Source: Streptomyces subrutilus (GTDB taxonomy: Bacteria; Actinomycetota; Actinomycetes; Streptomycetales; Streptomycetaceae). From it: a stretch of DNA of 64,000 nucleotides. Numbering within the stretch: the first letter of the stretch is position 1; each line of letters begins with the position of its first letter. Below, in pieces: positions 1 through 7,563 of this stretch. The notes below the pieces were generated by a model that made no database searches, was not told the origin of the DNA, and saw only the letters and a program-made list of their open reading frames with translations. The DNA is taken from contig NZ_CP023701.1 in NCBI RefSeq assembly GCF_008704535.1, positions 1,178,001 through 1,242,000 on the forward strand. The letters run 5' to 3'. The position numbers were made by a program, and so were the translations under genes.

Positions 1-31
1 GTGCCCGGCCCGGAGGCTGCCGGGGGGGAGG

Positions 32-63
32 GCCGGGTCCGGGCGCTGCCGCCCGGACCCGGC
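32..63 (-). terminator. Strong hairpin terminator after the first YVTN gene
   Basis: Perfect 14-bp inverted repeat, GCCGGGTCCGGGCG and its complement, around a 4-nt loop. It lies 7 nt beyond the stop codon of the minus-strand gene at 71-1120. There is no U-tract, as is usual for terminators in high-GC actinobacteria. Confidence 0.7.
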
Positions 64-70
64 GCCGGGA

Positions 71-1120
71 TCAGGCGGGGGTGCCGGCGCGGCCGAGGCG
101 GCGCAGGCGCTCGGGCTCGGAGAGGGTGTCGAGGTCGAACAGGACCACGGAGCAGGGTCCGTAGCCCACGGTGATCTCCTCGTAGGTGAAGACGCCCTCG
201 TCCCGGTCGAGGGGGGCGGAGGTCAGGTCGACCATGGTGAGGGAGTTGGGGGCGAAGTGGGGGTGGGCGGCGCTCATCATGCCGGCGCGGGCGAAGTTGG
301 TGACGTAGACGGTCTGGTCGCCCTGGTCGACGACGAGGCCGCGGGGGCCGGAGCCGGTGGGGATCTGGCGGGTGACCCGCAGGGTGGCGACGTCGATGAC
401 GGCGATCGTGGACGAGTTCTCGACGGTCACCAGGGCGTACCGGCCGTCGGTGGTGAACGCGACGCCGCGGCCGCCGGTCGAGCCGACGTCGACGCGGTGC
501 GTCTCGTCGGTGGCGACGTCGATGACGGTCACGTAGGAGGCCTGGGTGTTCGCGACGAACACCCGGGCGCCGGACGGGTCGATGCCGAGGCTGTAGGGGT
601 GGGCTTCGCGGTCGACGGGGATCTGCGCGAGTTCGGTGACGCCCTGCGGGTCGCCTGCGGCGAGGGGGCTGATGTCGAGCTTGCTGATGTAGCCGCCGCC
701 CCAGACGCAGACGTAGGCGATGGTGCCGGCCTGGTTGATGCCCATGTGGCGGGGGTCGCGGCCGGTGGGGATCCGGTGGACCTCCAGGTTCAGCTCCAGG
801 TCGACGACGGAGACGGTGTCGGAACCGGAGTTGGAGACGAGGAGGTACTTGTCGCCGGGCAGCAGGCCCTGGCCGCGGGGGCCGTGGCCGACCTCGATGC
901 GGCGTACCTCGGTGAGGGCGACGGCGTCGATTTCGGAGATCGTGTTCTGCGAGGTGTTGCAGACGAATCCGCGGCCGTCCTTGGTGAACTTCACTCCTCC
1001 GCGGGGCGCGTTGCCGATGGGAATCTGTGCGATGGCGCGGTGCTCGCCCGCACCGGTCTTGGCGACGACGGAGACGACTCCGTCGTCGGTGTCGGTGGAG
1101 AAGAACTGGATATTGCGCAT
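71..1120 (-). CDS. YVTN-repeat (YncE-like) beta-propeller protein
   Basis: A 349-residue protein made almost wholly of beta-propeller blades of the YVTN/YncE type. Repeats such as LLVSNSGSDTVSVVDL, VFVANTQASYVTVIDV and VYVTNFARAG recur about every 42 residues. There is no signal peptide, so it is probably cytosolic. YncE-like propellers act as binding scaffolds and no enzymatic residues can be assigned. The ATG is preceded by GGAAG with good spacing. It follows the 2OG oxygenase gene by 84 nt on the same strand, so the two are probably co-transcribed and end at the hairpin at 32-63. A second propeller gene lies at 2643-3602. The fold is well supported; the role is unknown. Confidence 0.85.
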   Translation of the reverse strand: MRNIQFFSTDTDDGVVSVVAKTGAGEHRAIAQIPIGNAPRGGVKFTKDGRGFVCNTSQNTISEIDAVALTEVRRIEVGHGPRGQGLLPGDKYLLVSNSGSDTVSVVDLELNLEVHRIPTGRDPRHMGINQAGTIAYVCVWGGGYISKLDISPLAAGDPQGVTELAQIPVDREAHPYSLGIDPSGARVFVANTQASYVTVIDVATDETHRVDVGSTGGRGVAFTTDGRYALVTVENSSTIAVIDVATLRVTRQIPTGSGPRGLVVDQGDQTVYVTNFARAGMMSAAHPHFAPNSLTMVDLTSAPLDRDEGVFTYEEITVGYGPCSVVLFDLDTLSEPERLRRLGRAGTPA

Positions 1121-1204
1121 GGCGGGACTTCCTTTTCTCCTGCGGGATGGAAACCGGAATGTGGGACCTTTCCGGCCGGATTCGGCTGACCGTGGAATTC
1201 TTCG

Positions 1205-1900
1205 TCAGCCGAGGGTGTAGTTCAGGTTCCAGGCGACGGACACACGGGGTGCCTCGTCCCGGAACGGCGGTACGGCGTGCCGGAGCCAGCCGGGGAAGAC
1301 CAGCAGCTCGCCGGGCGTGCAGGCGAGGCGGACGCGGTGGCTCTCGCCGGCCAGGGTGATGCCCGGGTCGTAGTAGTCGACGGCCGGGCGGGGGTCGATC
1401 AGGTCGATCTCGCACACGCCGGGCGCGGCCACGTAGTAGACCGCGGAGAGGGCGGTGTTGGGGTGGAAGTGCGGCTCGTGCCGGTCGCCGGCCCGGTAGT
1501 GGGAGGCCCAGCTGCGGGTCACGCCCACCGCCACCGCCCGCACCTCGCCCGCCTCCCGCTCGGCCTCGCGGTCCAGCGAGCGACCGAAGGCCTCCGCGAG
1601 CGGCATCCCGGTCAGGGACTCGGTGAACCTGCCGGCCACCGCGCACACCCACCGGCTGAGCCGGACGGCGTCCTGGCCTCCCCACCGGGTGAACTCCCCC
1701 GCGGTCTCCCGCTTGTAGCCGAACTCCTTCACCCCCGCACCGGTCCGCTCGGCCAGCAGGCCGGCCAGGCGGCCGTTGACCTCGTCGGCGAACGGGCACC
1801 GGGTGCGGGCGACGGCGGTGGCGAACAGCTGCATGACGGTCGCCCGGGTGGCATCGGCCGCCCGGGGCCCCGGACTCTGGGCTTTCTCGGAAACGGGCAT
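1205..1900 (-). CDS. 2OG-Fe(II) oxygenase (2OG-FeII_Oxy_5 type)
   Basis: A 231-residue putative non-haem iron dioxygenase. The C-terminal half carries the family pattern HEPHFHPNTALSAVYYV, then GELLVFPGWLRHAVPPF and PRVSVAWNLN. These supply the facial iron ligands (first His pair and the distal His) and the Arg that holds 2-oxoglutarate. The start chosen is the ATG at 1900, preceded by GAGGGGGG at about 10 nt. An upstream in-frame ATG would add 38 low-complexity residues rich in HSL repeats and is rejected. It is the first gene of a probable two-gene unit with the YVTN protein. Family members hydroxylate small molecules or peptides; the substrate here is not evident. Confidence 0.8.
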   Translation of the reverse strand: MPVSEKAQSPGPRAADATRATVMQLFATAVARTRCPFADEVNGRLAGLLAERTGAGVKEFGYKRETAGEFTRWGGQDAVRLSRWVCAVAGRFTESLTGMPLAEAFGRSLDREAEREAGEVRAVAVGVTRSWASHYRAGDRHEPHFHPNTALSAVYYVAAPGVCEIDLIDPRPAVDYYDPGITLAGESHRVRLACTPGELLVFPGWLRHAVPPFRDEAPRVSVAWNLNYTLG

Positions 1901-2237
1901 GAGACAGCAACCCCCCTCGACAATCAGCGGAGACAGAGAATGCGGGAAGTGCAGACAACGCAGGGAATGCAGGGAATGCAGAGAATGCGAGATGACCGGA
2001 AACGCGACGGGCAATCATCAGTCTGCGCCCGGTTCCATGAAGGCTGCAAGCTTTTCGATCCTGCTCTAAAAGGGCGCACGGCGCATTCCGCACGCCACCC
2101 CGGACCGTTCATCACACCGGAAATGCAAGCGCGCGGCGCCCTTTCCCCCCGAACCGGCAAAATGCCGTCCCACCCGCCCCTCGCGCACCAGCCGGCCGCC
2201 CCCGCCGCGCCTGCCGCCGGTGGCAGGGGGCGTGCGC
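1901..2237. other. Intergenic region with short GAATGCAGG repeats
   Basis: The 337 bases between the oxygenase start and the ArsR-like stop hold no supported gene. Close upstream of the oxygenase (about 1938-1990) is a run of imperfect 9-10 bp repeats around GAATGCAGG, and the stretch 2000-2130 is less GC-rich than its surroundings. It presumably carries the oxygenase promoter on the minus strand. Confidence 0.5.
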
Positions 2238-2567
2238 TCACCGGGAGCCGTCCGGCGGACGGCGGCGGCCGGGCAGGCCGTGCGCCCCCAGCAGGCTCTG
2301 GCCGAGCGGGGTCAGCGCGTGGTGGACGCTCACCCCGTCCCGCTCCGTCGTGATCAGGGCGGAGTGCCGCAGGACGCCGGTGTGGTGGGAGACCGTCGCG
2401 GCGGACACGGCCAGTTCCTGCACCAGGTCGTTGGTCGTCGCCGCTTCCAGCGCGGCGATCCGCAGCAGGATGTGCGCGCGGGTCGCGCCCAACAGGGCGG
2501 CCAGCGCGCGGACTCTGGCGGGCTCCGGACGCCCGGACCCGCGGGAGGAGGGGGGAGGCAAGGGCAT
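2238..2567 (-). CDS. ArsR-like winged-helix regulator
   Basis: About 109 residues with a winged helix-turn-helix: an ALAALLGATRAHILLRIA helix, an NDLVQELAVSAATVSHHTGVLRHSALI recognition region and a short wing RDGVSVHHALT. There is no effector or metal-binding domain, so it resembles the small HTH_5/HTH_20 transcription factors. The ATG at 2567 is chosen; a GTG at 2609 is also possible. It lies downstream of the second YVTN gene on the same strand (gap about 75 nt), suggesting co-transcription and local regulation. The direct repeats at 3705-3756, upstream of that operon, are a candidate binding site (inference). Confidence 0.7.
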   Translation of the reverse strand: MPLPPPSSRGSGRPEPARVRALAALLGATRAHILLRIAALEAATTNDLVQELAVSAATVSHHTGVLRHSALITTERDGVSVHHALTPLGQSLLGAHGLPGRRRPPDGSR

Positions 2568-2642
2568 GTGCGTACTGCTTTCCGAGTCATGCGGGAGCCG
2601 TCGCCGCACCCGGTGGAGCCCGGGGGCCGCCGGGGTGCGGAG

Positions 2643-3602
2643 TCAGACGGCGGGGTCGTCGACGCGGGCCAGCGCGACGGAACTCGGGCCCGCGCCCACG
2701 GATATCTCCTCGAACTGCGGACGGCCGTCGGTGGTGGACAGGTCCACCCCGTCCAGATGCACCACGGCCAGCGCCCGCTGCCCGGCCAACGCGCAGTACA
2801 CGGTGGTGTCGGCCGGATCGATGACGAGGCCCCGCGGGCGGGCCCCGAGCGGGACCAGGCGGGTCACGGTCCACTCCAGCAGGTCCACCACCGCGAGGGC
2901 CCCGATCCGCTCCAGCGTCACCAGGGCGTAGTCGCCCTCCCCCGTCACCGCCACCCCGGCCGGCGCCGCCCCCGCCACCGGAAGCCGCACCCGCTCCTCG
3001 ACCCGTCCGCCCTCGATGTGCACGACGGGCAGGACGTCCAGCCGGGCGCACGCCACCAGCGCCCGGGCGCCGGACAGCGCCACGGCCCGCGGCTGGACGT
3101 GGGCGGAGCCGAGCGCGATCCGGGCCGCGAGCCCGACGCGACCGTCCCGTGCGAGCCCGGACAGGTCCAGTACGGCGACGGCGCCCGCGCCGCGCTCGCA
3201 CACCACCGCGCCGCACCCGTCCGGCGACACCGCGATCGCCCCGGGCTCCCGCCCCACCGCCACCCGCGCGACCTCGCGCGCCCCGGAGGTGTCGACGACG
3301 GAGACGCTGTCGGAGCCCGCGTTCGACACCAGCAGGAACGGCGTACCGGGCACCGGGGCGAGGCAGCGCGGCGCCCAGCCCACGCGCACCCGGCCCCGGG
3401 GCGTTCCGTCCGGGTCCAGGACGAGGACCTCGTCGGAGACCGACACGGCCAGGTAGAGCCGGCCGTCGGCGCCCTGCGCGGCCGCGAGGGGGCCGCGGCC
3501 CACGGGGACGGCCCGGGCCGTTCCGTAGGCCGACGGGCCGGACTTGGGGATCAGGGACGCCTGCCCGGCAGCGGTGTCCGCCGAGCACAGCAGCACGGCC
3601 AC
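2643..3602 (-). CDS. Second YVTN-repeat beta-propeller protein
   Basis: A 319-residue paralogue of the propeller protein at 71-1120. It has the same blades (LLVSNAGSDSVSVVDT, ALVTLERIGALAVVDL, EEISVGAGPSSVAL) and the same C-terminal ending pattern EEI-VG-GP-SV. The start is the GTG at 3602, placed just after GGAAGGAGG. Longer in-frame versions would add an Arg-rich, non-homologous N-terminus. There is no signal peptide. It leads a probable operon with the ArsR-like gene. The two propellers, the oxygenase and the regulator form a compact locus; the function is unknown. Confidence 0.82.
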   Translation of the reverse strand: MAVLLCSADTAAGQASLIPKSGPSAYGTARAVPVGRGPLAAAQGADGRLYLAVSVSDEVLVLDPDGTPRGRVRVGWAPRCLAPVPGTPFLLVSNAGSDSVSVVDTSGAREVARVAVGREPGAIAVSPDGCGAVVCERGAGAVAVLDLSGLARDGRVGLAARIALGSAHVQPRAVALSGARALVACARLDVLPVVHIEGGRVEERVRLPVAGAAPAGVAVTGEGDYALVTLERIGALAVVDLLEWTVTRLVPLGARPRGLVIDPADTTVYCALAGQRALAVVHLDGVDLSTTDGRPQFEEISVGAGPSSVALARVDDPAV

Positions 3603-3704
3603 GAGCCGGCCTCCTTCCCCGTGCGGGGACGCCCGGCCACCGGACCCGGCCGGTCCGCAGCGCCGCCGACGGCGACGACGCCGTACGGCTGTCGTACGCG
3701 TCCG

Positions 3705-3756
3705 GCCGTCGCACCCACAGGGGTGTCCTACCCACAACGGTGTCGTACCCACACCG
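3705..3756. repeat. Tandem 17-bp direct repeats upstream of YVTN gene 2
   Basis: Two tandem copies, GTGTCCTACCCACAACG at 3723-3739 and GTGTCGTACCCACACCG at 3740-3756, are preceded by a weaker third copy (GTCGCACCCACAGG). They lie about 105-150 nt upstream of the GTG at 3602, within the divergent region shared with the VOC gene. They look like regulator-binding iterons. That is inference. Confidence 0.5.
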
Positions 3757-3891
3757 GGAGGGGAGACGGGCGCAACAGCCCGTCAACTGTCCTTAATCGC
3801 TACGGCATATGACCGAAGAGGCCTTCTGGACGCAAACCGGCCCATCCGGTATAGGCTGCCGCACCCACACACCCCGAGGAGAGAACACACC

Positions 3892-4314
3892 GTGACCGAC
3901 GAGACCGCACCGGTACCCGGCACCCTCCACCACGTCGAGATCTGGGTGCCCGACCTCGACCGTGCCGTCGGCGACTGGCAGTGGCTGCTCGAAGACCTCG
4001 GCTACGCCCTCCACCAGAGCTGGGAGAACGGCCGCAGCTGGAAACTCGGTGCCACCTACCTCGTCTTCGAGCAGTCCCCCGCCCTGACCGCCGACCGCCA
4101 CGACCGCTGCGCGCCCGGCCTCAACCACCTCGCGTTCCACATCGACACCGCCGCCCGCACCGACCTCCTCACCGCCAAGGCCCGCGAGAACGGCTGGACC
4201 CTGCTGTTCCCCGACCGCCATCCCCACGCCGGCGGCGCCCACCAGCACACCGCCTACCTCGCGTCCCGCGACGGTTTCGAGATCGAACTCGTCGCCCCGC
4301 TCGCGGAGCGCTGA
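3892..4314 (+). CDS. VOC / glyoxalase-superfamily protein
   Basis: A 140-residue single vicinal-oxygen-chelate domain with paired beta-alpha-beta-beta-beta halves. Candidate metal ligands are the His of TLHHVEIWV, the His of LNHLAFHID and the Glu of DGFEIELVAP. The GTG start follows GAGGAGAG. It stands alone between divergent and downstream promoters. VOC proteins include lyases, dioxygenases and binding proteins that confer antibiotic resistance (bleomycin-type), so the name alone does not give a substrate. A short CCCCCGG-CT-CCGGGGG hairpin at 4354-4369 follows the stop. Confidence 0.82.
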   Translation: MTDETAPVPGTLHHVEIWVPDLDRAVGDWQWLLEDLGYALHQSWENGRSWKLGATYLVFEQSPALTADRHDRCAPGLNHLAFHIDTAARTDLLTAKARENGWTLLFPDRHPHAGGAHQHTAYLASRDGFEIELVAPLAER

Positions 4315-4447
4315 CGGCTCCGGGCGGGTCCTGCGCGGCGGGCCGGGGGTTGTCCCCCGGCTCCGGGGGCCCGCTGGCCGCATGGCCGAGTGGATCTTGC
4401 AGGGGCAGGCTGGACACGTCCGGATTTCTTGTGGAAGGGACCTTTTC

Positions 4448-5260
4448 GTGTTCAGTACGAGTTCTGCCGTGCGCCGCCGTGCGGCCCGCCTCGCCACCGT
4501 CGCCCTGGCCGCCGCCCTGTGCGCCGCCACGACGGCCGGCACCGCCGGTGCGATCGTGGGCGGGGAGGACGCGACCCAGCGCTACCCGTTCATGGCCTCG
4601 CTCCCCGTCACGGGGGTGGCGGCCCCGGTCGAGGGGGTCTGCGGGGCCACGCTGATCGACCCGCAGTGGCTGCTGACCGCGGCCCACTGCGTGGACCCGG
4701 AGCTGGTCCGGCCCACCGGCACCGTGCGCGTCGGCAGCGGGTGGCGGGAGTCCGGGGGGACGGTGCGCGGCATCTCCCGGACGGTGACCCACCCGGGCTA
4801 CGCACTGGGCGGCCCCAACCGGAACGACGTCGCGCTGATCCGGCTGGACCGCCCGGTCGCCGAGCGGCCCGTCCGCCTCGCCGAGCAGCCCGCACGCCCC
4901 GGTACGCCCACCCGGCTCCTGGGCTTCGGTACGACCGCCGACACCACCGACCACAGCCGGTGGGTCCTTCCCCAGCGGCTCCAGCAGCTCGACGCCCGCA
5001 GGGCGTCCGCGGCCGAGTGCGCGCCCGGCTACGCGGGGGCGACCCGGCTGTGCACGGTCAGCCGGGTACCGCACGCCATGGCGTGCTTCGGCGACTCCGG
5101 CGGCCCGCAGCTCCAGCGCGGCAGGGACGGCCGGTGGGAACTGGTCGGAACCACGTCCGGCCCCGGCGCCCCCGCCCCCGACTGCGCCTCCGGCCCGGGC
5201 CTGTACAGCAGCGTCCCCGCCTACGCGGACTGGATCCGCCGCACCGTCGCCGCCGGCTGA
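4448..5260 (+). CDS. Secreted trypsin-fold serine protease
   Basis: A 270-residue S1-family protease. The GTG at 4448 follows GGAAGGGA. Residues 1-35 form a signal peptide (Arg-rich start, Ala/Leu core, AGA cleavage site) that abuts IVGG, the mature N-terminus of active proteases. The triad is His80 (LTAAHC), Asp127 (RNDVAL) and Ser217 (GDSGGP). The position equal to trypsin Asp189, six residues before the Ser, is Met211, so Arg/Lys specificity is not expected. Signal peptidase cleavage would release an already active N-terminus with no pro-peptide. Such extracellular proteases are common in Streptomyces. Confidence 0.9.
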   Translation: MFSTSSAVRRRAARLATVALAAALCAATTAGTAGAIVGGEDATQRYPFMASLPVTGVAAPVEGVCGATLIDPQWLLTAAHCVDPELVRPTGTVRVGSGWRESGGTVRGISRTVTHPGYALGGPNRNDVALIRLDRPVAERPVRLAEQPARPGTPTRLLGFGTTADTTDHSRWVLPQRLQQLDARRASAAECAPGYAGATRLCTVSRVPHAMACFGDSGGPQLQRGRDGRWELVGTTSGPGAPAPDCASGPGLYSSVPAYADWIRRTVAAG

Positions 5261-5317
5261 CCCGCCCCGCCCGGGCCGTCCCTTCCGGGTCGTTCGGGGC
5301 CCGGGGCGCCGGCCGGG

Positions 5318-6598
5318 CTACTCGGACGCGGACGCCTCGGTGCGGTCGGCGCCGGCGGTCGCGCTGCGGGTGGCCTGCCGGGTGCCGTACCAGTCCAGGC
5401 ACATGACCGTGGCGTCGTCCTGGAGACGGCCGCGGTGCGCGCGCAGGACCTCCGCGACCAGGGCGCGGGAGGCTTCTCGCGGGTGGAGGTCCGCGGTGCG
5501 CACGACGAGGGACGGCAGGTCCACGCTGGCGGCGCGGCGTTCGAGCATGCCGTCCGTGAGCATCACCAGCCGGTCCCCCGGCCGCAGGTCGATGCGCTGC
5601 GTCCGGTAGGCGGTACGGGGCCGGACTCCGAAGGGCAGGTCCACCAGGGGGACGATCTCCTCGACCTCGCCGTCCCTGAGCCGCAGCGGGCGGGGGTGGC
5701 CCGCGTTGACGAACCGGGTGCTGCCGTCGATCAGGCTGACGCGCAGCAGCTGGCCGGTGACGAAGCCCTGCCGGCCGTTCTCCACGAGGGCCTGGTTGGC
5801 CTCCCGTGCCTGGCGTGCGAGATCGGCTCCCGCGCGTCTGGCCCGGCGCAGCGCGCCGACGGCCAGGGTCGCGAGGAGCGCGGCTTCCACGTCGTGGCCC
5901 ATGGCGTCGGTGACGGAGAGCTGCATGGTGTCGCGGTCGACGACGTAGTCGAAGGTGTCACCACCGACGTGGGTCGCCGGCTCCAGCGCACCGGCGACCG
6001 TGAACTGGGCCGCTTCGCACGCGAGCGAGGCGGGGAGCAGCCGGTGCTGGATTTCGGCGGCCAGGTTCAGCGGACGGGTGCGCCGGCCCCATTGGTAGAC
6101 GTCGGTGAAGGCCCGGTTGGCGATGACGATGTAGGCCAGGGCGTGCGCCGTCGCGCCGATCTGCCGCATCGCGTCCGCGCCGGGGCGGGCGGGCAGGAAC
6201 AGTTCGAGGAGGCCGATCGCGTCGCCGCGGTTGGTGACGGGCGCCACGATCCGCACGCGGCCGTCCCCCTGACCCTGCGCCGCGGGCCGCTGCGTGCGCA
6301 GGACGTCTCCGTAGAGGGTGCCCGGCAGGTCGATGCGCTCGGGGGGGTCGTCGGACTCGACGCTCTCGGCCGCGCCGAGCCGTACCACCGACGATCCGGT
6401 GAAGTCCACGATCAGGAAGGACACCGCGTCCGCGTTCAGCCGGTCCCTGAGCATCCGCGCGACCACGTCCAGGGACTCGACCGGCGATGCGGCCTCCGCC
6501 GCCGCGAGTGCGCCGGCGAGGTCCACTTCCGCCGCCTGCCCTGACTCCGTGCGTCCGCCGAGCGCGTCCGCGTCGTGCCGGTTCCCGGGCGGTGGCAT
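5318..6598 (-). CDS. GAF-domain SpoIIE/PP2C serine phosphatase
   Basis: A 426-residue soluble PPM phosphatase of the RsbU/SpoIIE class. A GAF-like sensor covers roughly residues 30-170. The phosphatase covers about 190-415, with metal motifs [24 protein letters not shown] and QDDATVM. Streptomyces encode dozens of these, which dephosphorylate anti-anti-sigma factors to free sigma factors of the SigB group. No anti-sigma or sigma gene lies next to it. The ATG at 6598 is preceded by AAAGGAG at 7 nt. The upstream gap to 6857 contains an unusually AT-rich stretch at 6727-6765 that probably holds the promoter. Confidence 0.88.
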   Translation of the reverse strand: MPPPGNRHDADALGGRTESGQAAEVDLAGALAAAEAASPVESLDVVARMLRDRLNADAVSFLIVDFTGSSVVRLGAAESVESDDPPERIDLPGTLYGDVLRTQRPAAQGQGDGRVRIVAPVTNRGDAIGLLELFLPARPGADAMRQIGATAHALAYIVIANRAFTDVYQWGRRTRPLNLAAEIQHRLLPASLACEAAQFTVAGALEPATHVGGDTFDYVVDRDTMQLSVTDAMGHDVEAALLATLAVGALRRARRAGADLARQAREANQALVENGRQGFVTGQLLRVSLIDGSTRFVNAGHPRPLRLRDGEVEEIVPLVDLPFGVRPRTAYRTQRIDLRPGDRLVMLTDGMLERRAASVDLPSLVVRTADLHPREASRALVAEVLRAHRGRLQDDATVMCLDWYGTRQATRSATAGADRTEASASE

Positions 6599-6856
6599 GG
6601 ACACGCTCCTTTCGGCAGCGGGGCCGCTCCCGCCACGAGGTGCTTCGGCCGGCCGGGTCACGACGGAGCGGTCCGGGGGCGTCGGCGCGGACGTCCCGCG
6701 CCCGTCCCTTCCCGTCCTCCTCGACGCGATACGTACATTCTCCACACATACCGACATTTTGACGTCGCAGCGCTCGCCGGCCGGGGCGGATCCCCCGAGC
6801 ACCGCAAGCGCCCGGCCCGGCGGGCGCGGCCGGTGCGGCCCGCCCCCGTGCCGTCC

Positions 6857-7486
6857 TCAGCCGTCGAGGTGGCGGGTGTCTCCGAGGCGGGCGAGCTGGC
6901 GGTTGTGGAAGAAGTCGTCCTCGCGGAGATGGGTGATGCTGCCCGAGGCGACCCGGAAGTTGACGTGGCCGAGGGAGTCCATCGGCATGCCGATCCAGGC
7001 CGCCACGACGAAGGTCAGGGCGAAGCCGTGGGTCACGACGACCTGGTGCTCGTACGGGCGGCGCAGGATGCCGTCCATCGCCTCGTAGATCCGCTCCGCG
7101 AACGCGGCCCGGGTCTCGGCCCCCTCGATCCCCTCGACGTGCGCCATCCGGTCGCCGGTCGCGGGCGGGGGGACGAACCGCTTGTCCAGCCACTCCTGGG
7201 GCCTGCCCTCCGCCTCTCCGTACGACTTCTCGCGCAGCCGGCGGTCCAGGGTGGCCTCCACGTCGAACACCCGGGCGATCTCGTCCGCCGTGCGCCGGGT
7301 CCGCAGGAGGTCGGAGGAGATCAGGTCGACCTCGGCGCCCTCGGGGATCTCGGTCCGCAGGGCGCGGGCGATCGCGGCCGCCTCCCGCACCCCCGCGGGG
7401 GTCAGGGTCGAATCGTGCCATCCGCCGACCAGGCCCTCGACGTGGTGACTGGCCTCCGGATGGGTGACGACGTGGATGCTGCGCAC
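6857..7486 (-). CDS. Histidine phosphatase family protein (RHG motif altered)
   Basis: A 209-residue phosphoglycerate-mutase-like phosphatase. The N-terminal motif reads VVTHPEASHH, so the usual Arg of LVRHG is Thr while the phosphorylated His is kept. The second Arg (SSDLLRTRRTA) and the late His (VVVTHGFALT) are present. The GTG at 7486 follows AGAGAGG. It is the last gene of a minus-strand run with asparagine synthetase and nucleotidyltransferase 1 and may remove a phosphate installed elsewhere in the cluster (inference). Confidence 0.82.
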   Translation of the reverse strand: MRSIHVVTHPEASHHVEGLVGGWHDSTLTPAGVREAAAIARALRTEIPEGAEVDLISSDLLRTRRTADEIARVFDVEATLDRRLREKSYGEAEGRPQEWLDKRFVPPPATGDRMAHVEGIEGAETRAAFAERIYEAMDGILRRPYEHQVVVTHGFALTFVVAAWIGMPMDSLGHVNFRVASGSITHLREDDFFHNRQLARLGDTRHLDG

Positions 7487-7563
7487 CGGCGCGCCTCTCT
7501 TTCGACGGGGTTCTGCCCTGCTCGGGGACGGTACCGCGTGCGCCCGGCCCGGGGGGCGGGGTC

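Noticed and set aside
5261-5317. Terminator between protease and phosphatase genes
   Set aside because: The GC-rich inverted segment is imperfect and shorter than the other hairpins listed.
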